7,196 nucleotides of DNA from Armatimonadota bacterium (lineage in GTDB: Bacteria; Armatimonadota; UBA5829). Below, piece after piece: positions 5,268 to 7,196 of the stretch. The position numbers and the translations under genes were made by a program. The DNA is taken from contig JAEWSK010000126.1 in the NCBI GenBank assembly GCA_023398345.1, forward strand, positions 1 through 7,196. The letters run 5' to 3'. The notes under the pieces are model-generated. The model searched no databases. It was not told the origin of the DNA and saw nothing but the letters and a program-made list of their open reading frames with translations. The stretch's first letter is position 1, and every line of letters starts with the position of its first letter.

Positions 5268-7196
5268 TGGTGTAGGGTTTACGTCACCGCCCTTATCGTT
5301 CTCGATACCGCCGCGCTTGCTCCATGCAACAGCACCGATCAGCGCAATTAAAGTAACGGCAACAATGATGCCTCGCACAACAGGAGACATCGGCTGGATA
5401 GCAATCGGAGCCGCTAGAACTGCCACAAGGTTCATAACCTTGATTAACGGGTTCAAAGCAGGACCGGCTGTATCCTTGAACGGATCGCCAACGGTGTCGC
5501 CAACAACAGCAGACTTATGCTCGGGAGTTCCCTTGCCGCCAAACATACCGTCCTCGATCTTCTTTTTGGCGTTGTCCCAAAGGCCACCCGCGTTGGAAAG
5601 AAGAACAGCCATCAACTGACCGGACAAGATCGCGCCTGCAAGGAATCCGCCGAGAGCGGCGGCGCCTTCGAGGACGAACTTTTGTCCGCCAATGACGGTC
5701 GGCTCAGCGCCGAAGCCAAGGCCAAACGCTACAAGAATCGGACTTGCAACAGCAAGCACCGCAGGACTCATAAGCTCTTTCTGAGCAGCGGCAGTCGAGA
5801 TGGCAACGCATCTCTGATAGTCCGGCTTGCCCTTATCGGAACCGGAGCGCGGATCGTAGTCCATAATGCCCACGATCTCTCTAAACTGCCTTCGGACTTC
5901 CTCAACAAGCTGAAACGCTGCTCGGGTCACTGCGTTTATAGCAAAAGAGCAGAACAGGAACGGAACAGCTCCACCGATCAAAAGACCGACAAATACGACA
6001 GTCGAATCGATGCGAATACCGGAATTAAGCAGATTTGCATCGGCAACATAAGATCTAAACAGAGCAGTTGCCGCTATAACGGCAGTCGCAATCGCAAGGC
6101 CCTTGGTCAGAGCTTTTGTAGTATTGCCGACGGCGTCAAGTTTGGCAACGATCTTGTTTGCGTTGCTGTCCTCGCCCGCATCTTTCAGCGCCCCGGACAT
6201 CTCAAAGATGCCGTTTGCGTTGTCAGAAATCGGACCATATGTGTCCATCGCAAGCATAAAGCCCGTAGTGGACAAAAGACCGAGGCCCGCAAGAGCGATA
6301 CCGTAGGCGGCCATGTCCGCGTTACCGGGGAACAGAACCATAGCGCCGAGAATCGCGGCACAGATGGCTACGACGCTCCAAACGCTCGACTCCAGACCAG
6401 AGGCAAAACCTGAAAGAATAATAGTCGCAGGGCCGGTCTTTGCGGCCTTGGCACACTCGGTGACGGGCTTTCCTTCGACAGCAGTGAAATGCTCAGTCAG
6501 CTTTTCAATGATGAGCGCAAGGATGATTCCCATCAGGTTGGCAGCGGCAAATCTCCACCACTCAAAACCACCAATCGGGTTCTTAAAGATAAAGAAAGAC
6601 AGGCCGAAGAATCCGGCAGTAGCCAAAATGGCCGACACCCAGAAGCCGAAGTTGATCGGCCTCATCGGATTCATATCCATATCGTCAGAGCCAACGACAC
6701 TGTAAATGCCGACGATGGATGCAATTACACCGACCGCTCTAATAAGCAGAGGGTAGACAACAAGTAGGAGACCGGCAGCGCCAAGATGCATCGCTGTCGA
6801 CGCGGCTGCACCAAGAATGATCGCCGCGACCAGCGTGACCTCGTAGCTCTCGAAAACGTCTGCGGCCATACCTGCGCAGTCACCGACATTGTCACCGACG
6901 TTGTCGGCGATTGTAGCAGCATTGCGCGGATCGTCCTCGGGGATGTCCTGCTCAACTTTTCCGACTAAGTCAGCGCCCACGTCTGCGGCTTTTGTATAGA
7001 TACCACCGCCGATTCTCATAAACAGTGCGGCCAGACATCCGCCGAAACCAAAGCCTATGAGAACTTTCATCGACTCGTTGCCGAATAAGATGAACATGGA
7101 ACATGCGCCCAAAAGTCCAAGACCCACAGTCGCCATGCCCGAAACGCCGCCCGCGCGGAATGCAACGTATAGCGATCTCTTAAAGCTCGTCAGTGC
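5235..7196 (-). CDS. hppA: Membrane-bound proton-translocating pyrophosphatase, K+-independent type (5' end outside window)
   Basis: The frame stays open to the window edge: 20 codons beyond the first internal Met still read as family sequence (SLYVAFRAGGVSGM), so the N-terminus is cut off and 653 residues are visible. The enzyme hydrolyses pyrophosphate and pumps ions across the membrane. Substrate and metal motifs are intact: DVGADLVGKVE, then EDDPRN, then DNVGDNVGD (about residues 72-106 of the fragment), and GDTVGDPFKDTAGPALN near the C-terminus. VEEVRRQF and KPDYQRCV are also typical. More than ten hydrophobic segments are present. GNTTKALTKG (6099-6128) has Lys and Thr where K+-dependent enzymes have Ala and Gly; known family rules therefore predict a K+-independent H+ pump. 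The protein ends in a hydrophilic tail with an acidic EED before VVVA. The acyltransferase gene follows. Confidence 0.95.
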   Translation of the reverse strand, partial: ALTSFKRSLYVAFRAGGVSGMATVGLGLLGACSMFILFGNESMKVLIGFGFGGCLAALFMRIGGGIYTKAADVGADLVGKVEQDIPEDDPRNAATIADNVGDNVGDCAGMAADVFESYEVTLVAAIILGAAASTAMHLGAAGLLLVVYPLLIRAVGVIASIVGIYSVVGSDDMDMNPMRPINFGFWVSAILATAGFFGLSFFIFKNPIGGFEWWRFAAANLMGIILALIIEKLTEHFTAVEGKPVTECAKAAKTGPATIILSGFASGLESSVWSVVAICAAILGAMVLFPGNADMAAYGIALAGLGLLSTTGFMLAMDTYGPISDNANGIFEMSGALKDAGEDSNANKIVAKLDAVGNTTKALTKGLAIATAVIAATALFRSYVADANLLNSGIRIDSTVVFVGLLIGGAVPFLFCSFAINAVTRAAFQLVEEVRRQFREIVGIMDYDPRSGSDKGKPDYQRCVAISTAAAQKELMSPAVLAVASPILVAFGLGFGAEPTVIGGQKFVLEGAAALGGFLAGAILSGQLMAVLLSNAGGLWDNAKKKIEDGMFGGKGTPEHKSAVVGDTVGDPFKDTAGPALNPLIKVMNLVAVLAAPIAIQPMSPVVRGIIVAVTLIALIGAVAWSKRGGIENDKGGDVNPTPIPEEDKVVVA

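Noticed and set aside
5517..6413. 298-codon plus-strand open frame
   Set aside because: It is antisense to the strongly conserved pyrophosphatase and its translation is Lys/Arg/Ser-rich with no domain pattern.

Overview
This is a bacterial chromosomal segment of roughly 50% GC with standard genetic code and ordinary Shine-Dalgarno sites. The taxon cannot be fixed from the sequence. A sigma-54 type activator, a -24/-12 promoter, a secreted M48 protease and a membrane H+-pyrophosphatase suggest an environmental bacterium. No histidine kinase, rRNA, tRNA or CRISPR array is present.

Layout. Positions 1-1133 are accessory in character and read on the minus strand. They hold a small four-helix membrane protein (42-503), an 81-codon start-less remnant of a probable cell-wall hydrolase C-terminus (543-788), and a decayed 3' end of an IS3-family insertion sequence (about 812-1050) with its terminal repeat still visible. 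A hairpin terminator (1051-1105) closes the next minus-strand gene, a secreted CAP/SCP-domain protein (1134-1652). That gene has two striking control signals: a near-consensus sigma-54 promoter (1758-1773), and a perfect 10-bp inverted repeat with the Shine-Dalgarno in the loop and the AUG in the stem.

Positions 1888-4331 are a plus-strand pair: an exported M48 zinc metalloprotease with an extra C-terminal domain, then, 32 bp later, an NtrC-family response regulator. The regulator has a receiver domain and a sigma-54 AAA+ domain but no C-terminal DNA-binding domain. Positions 4332-4549 are non-coding and rich in inverted repeats, with a probable terminator near 4458-4499.

Positions 4550-7196 are a minus-strand pair: a membrane proton-pumping pyrophosphatase (5' end outside the window; residues of the K+-independent type), then a hexapeptide-repeat acyltransferase. 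Two strong hairpins lie at their junction.

How the parts may work together (inference). The most interesting idea is a local sigma-54 circuit. A DNA-binding-less NtrC-type activator lies about 1.3 kb from a sigma-54 promoter that drives a secreted CAP protein, and the regulator's upstream partner is an exported protease. No sequence here proves that this regulator acts on this promoter.
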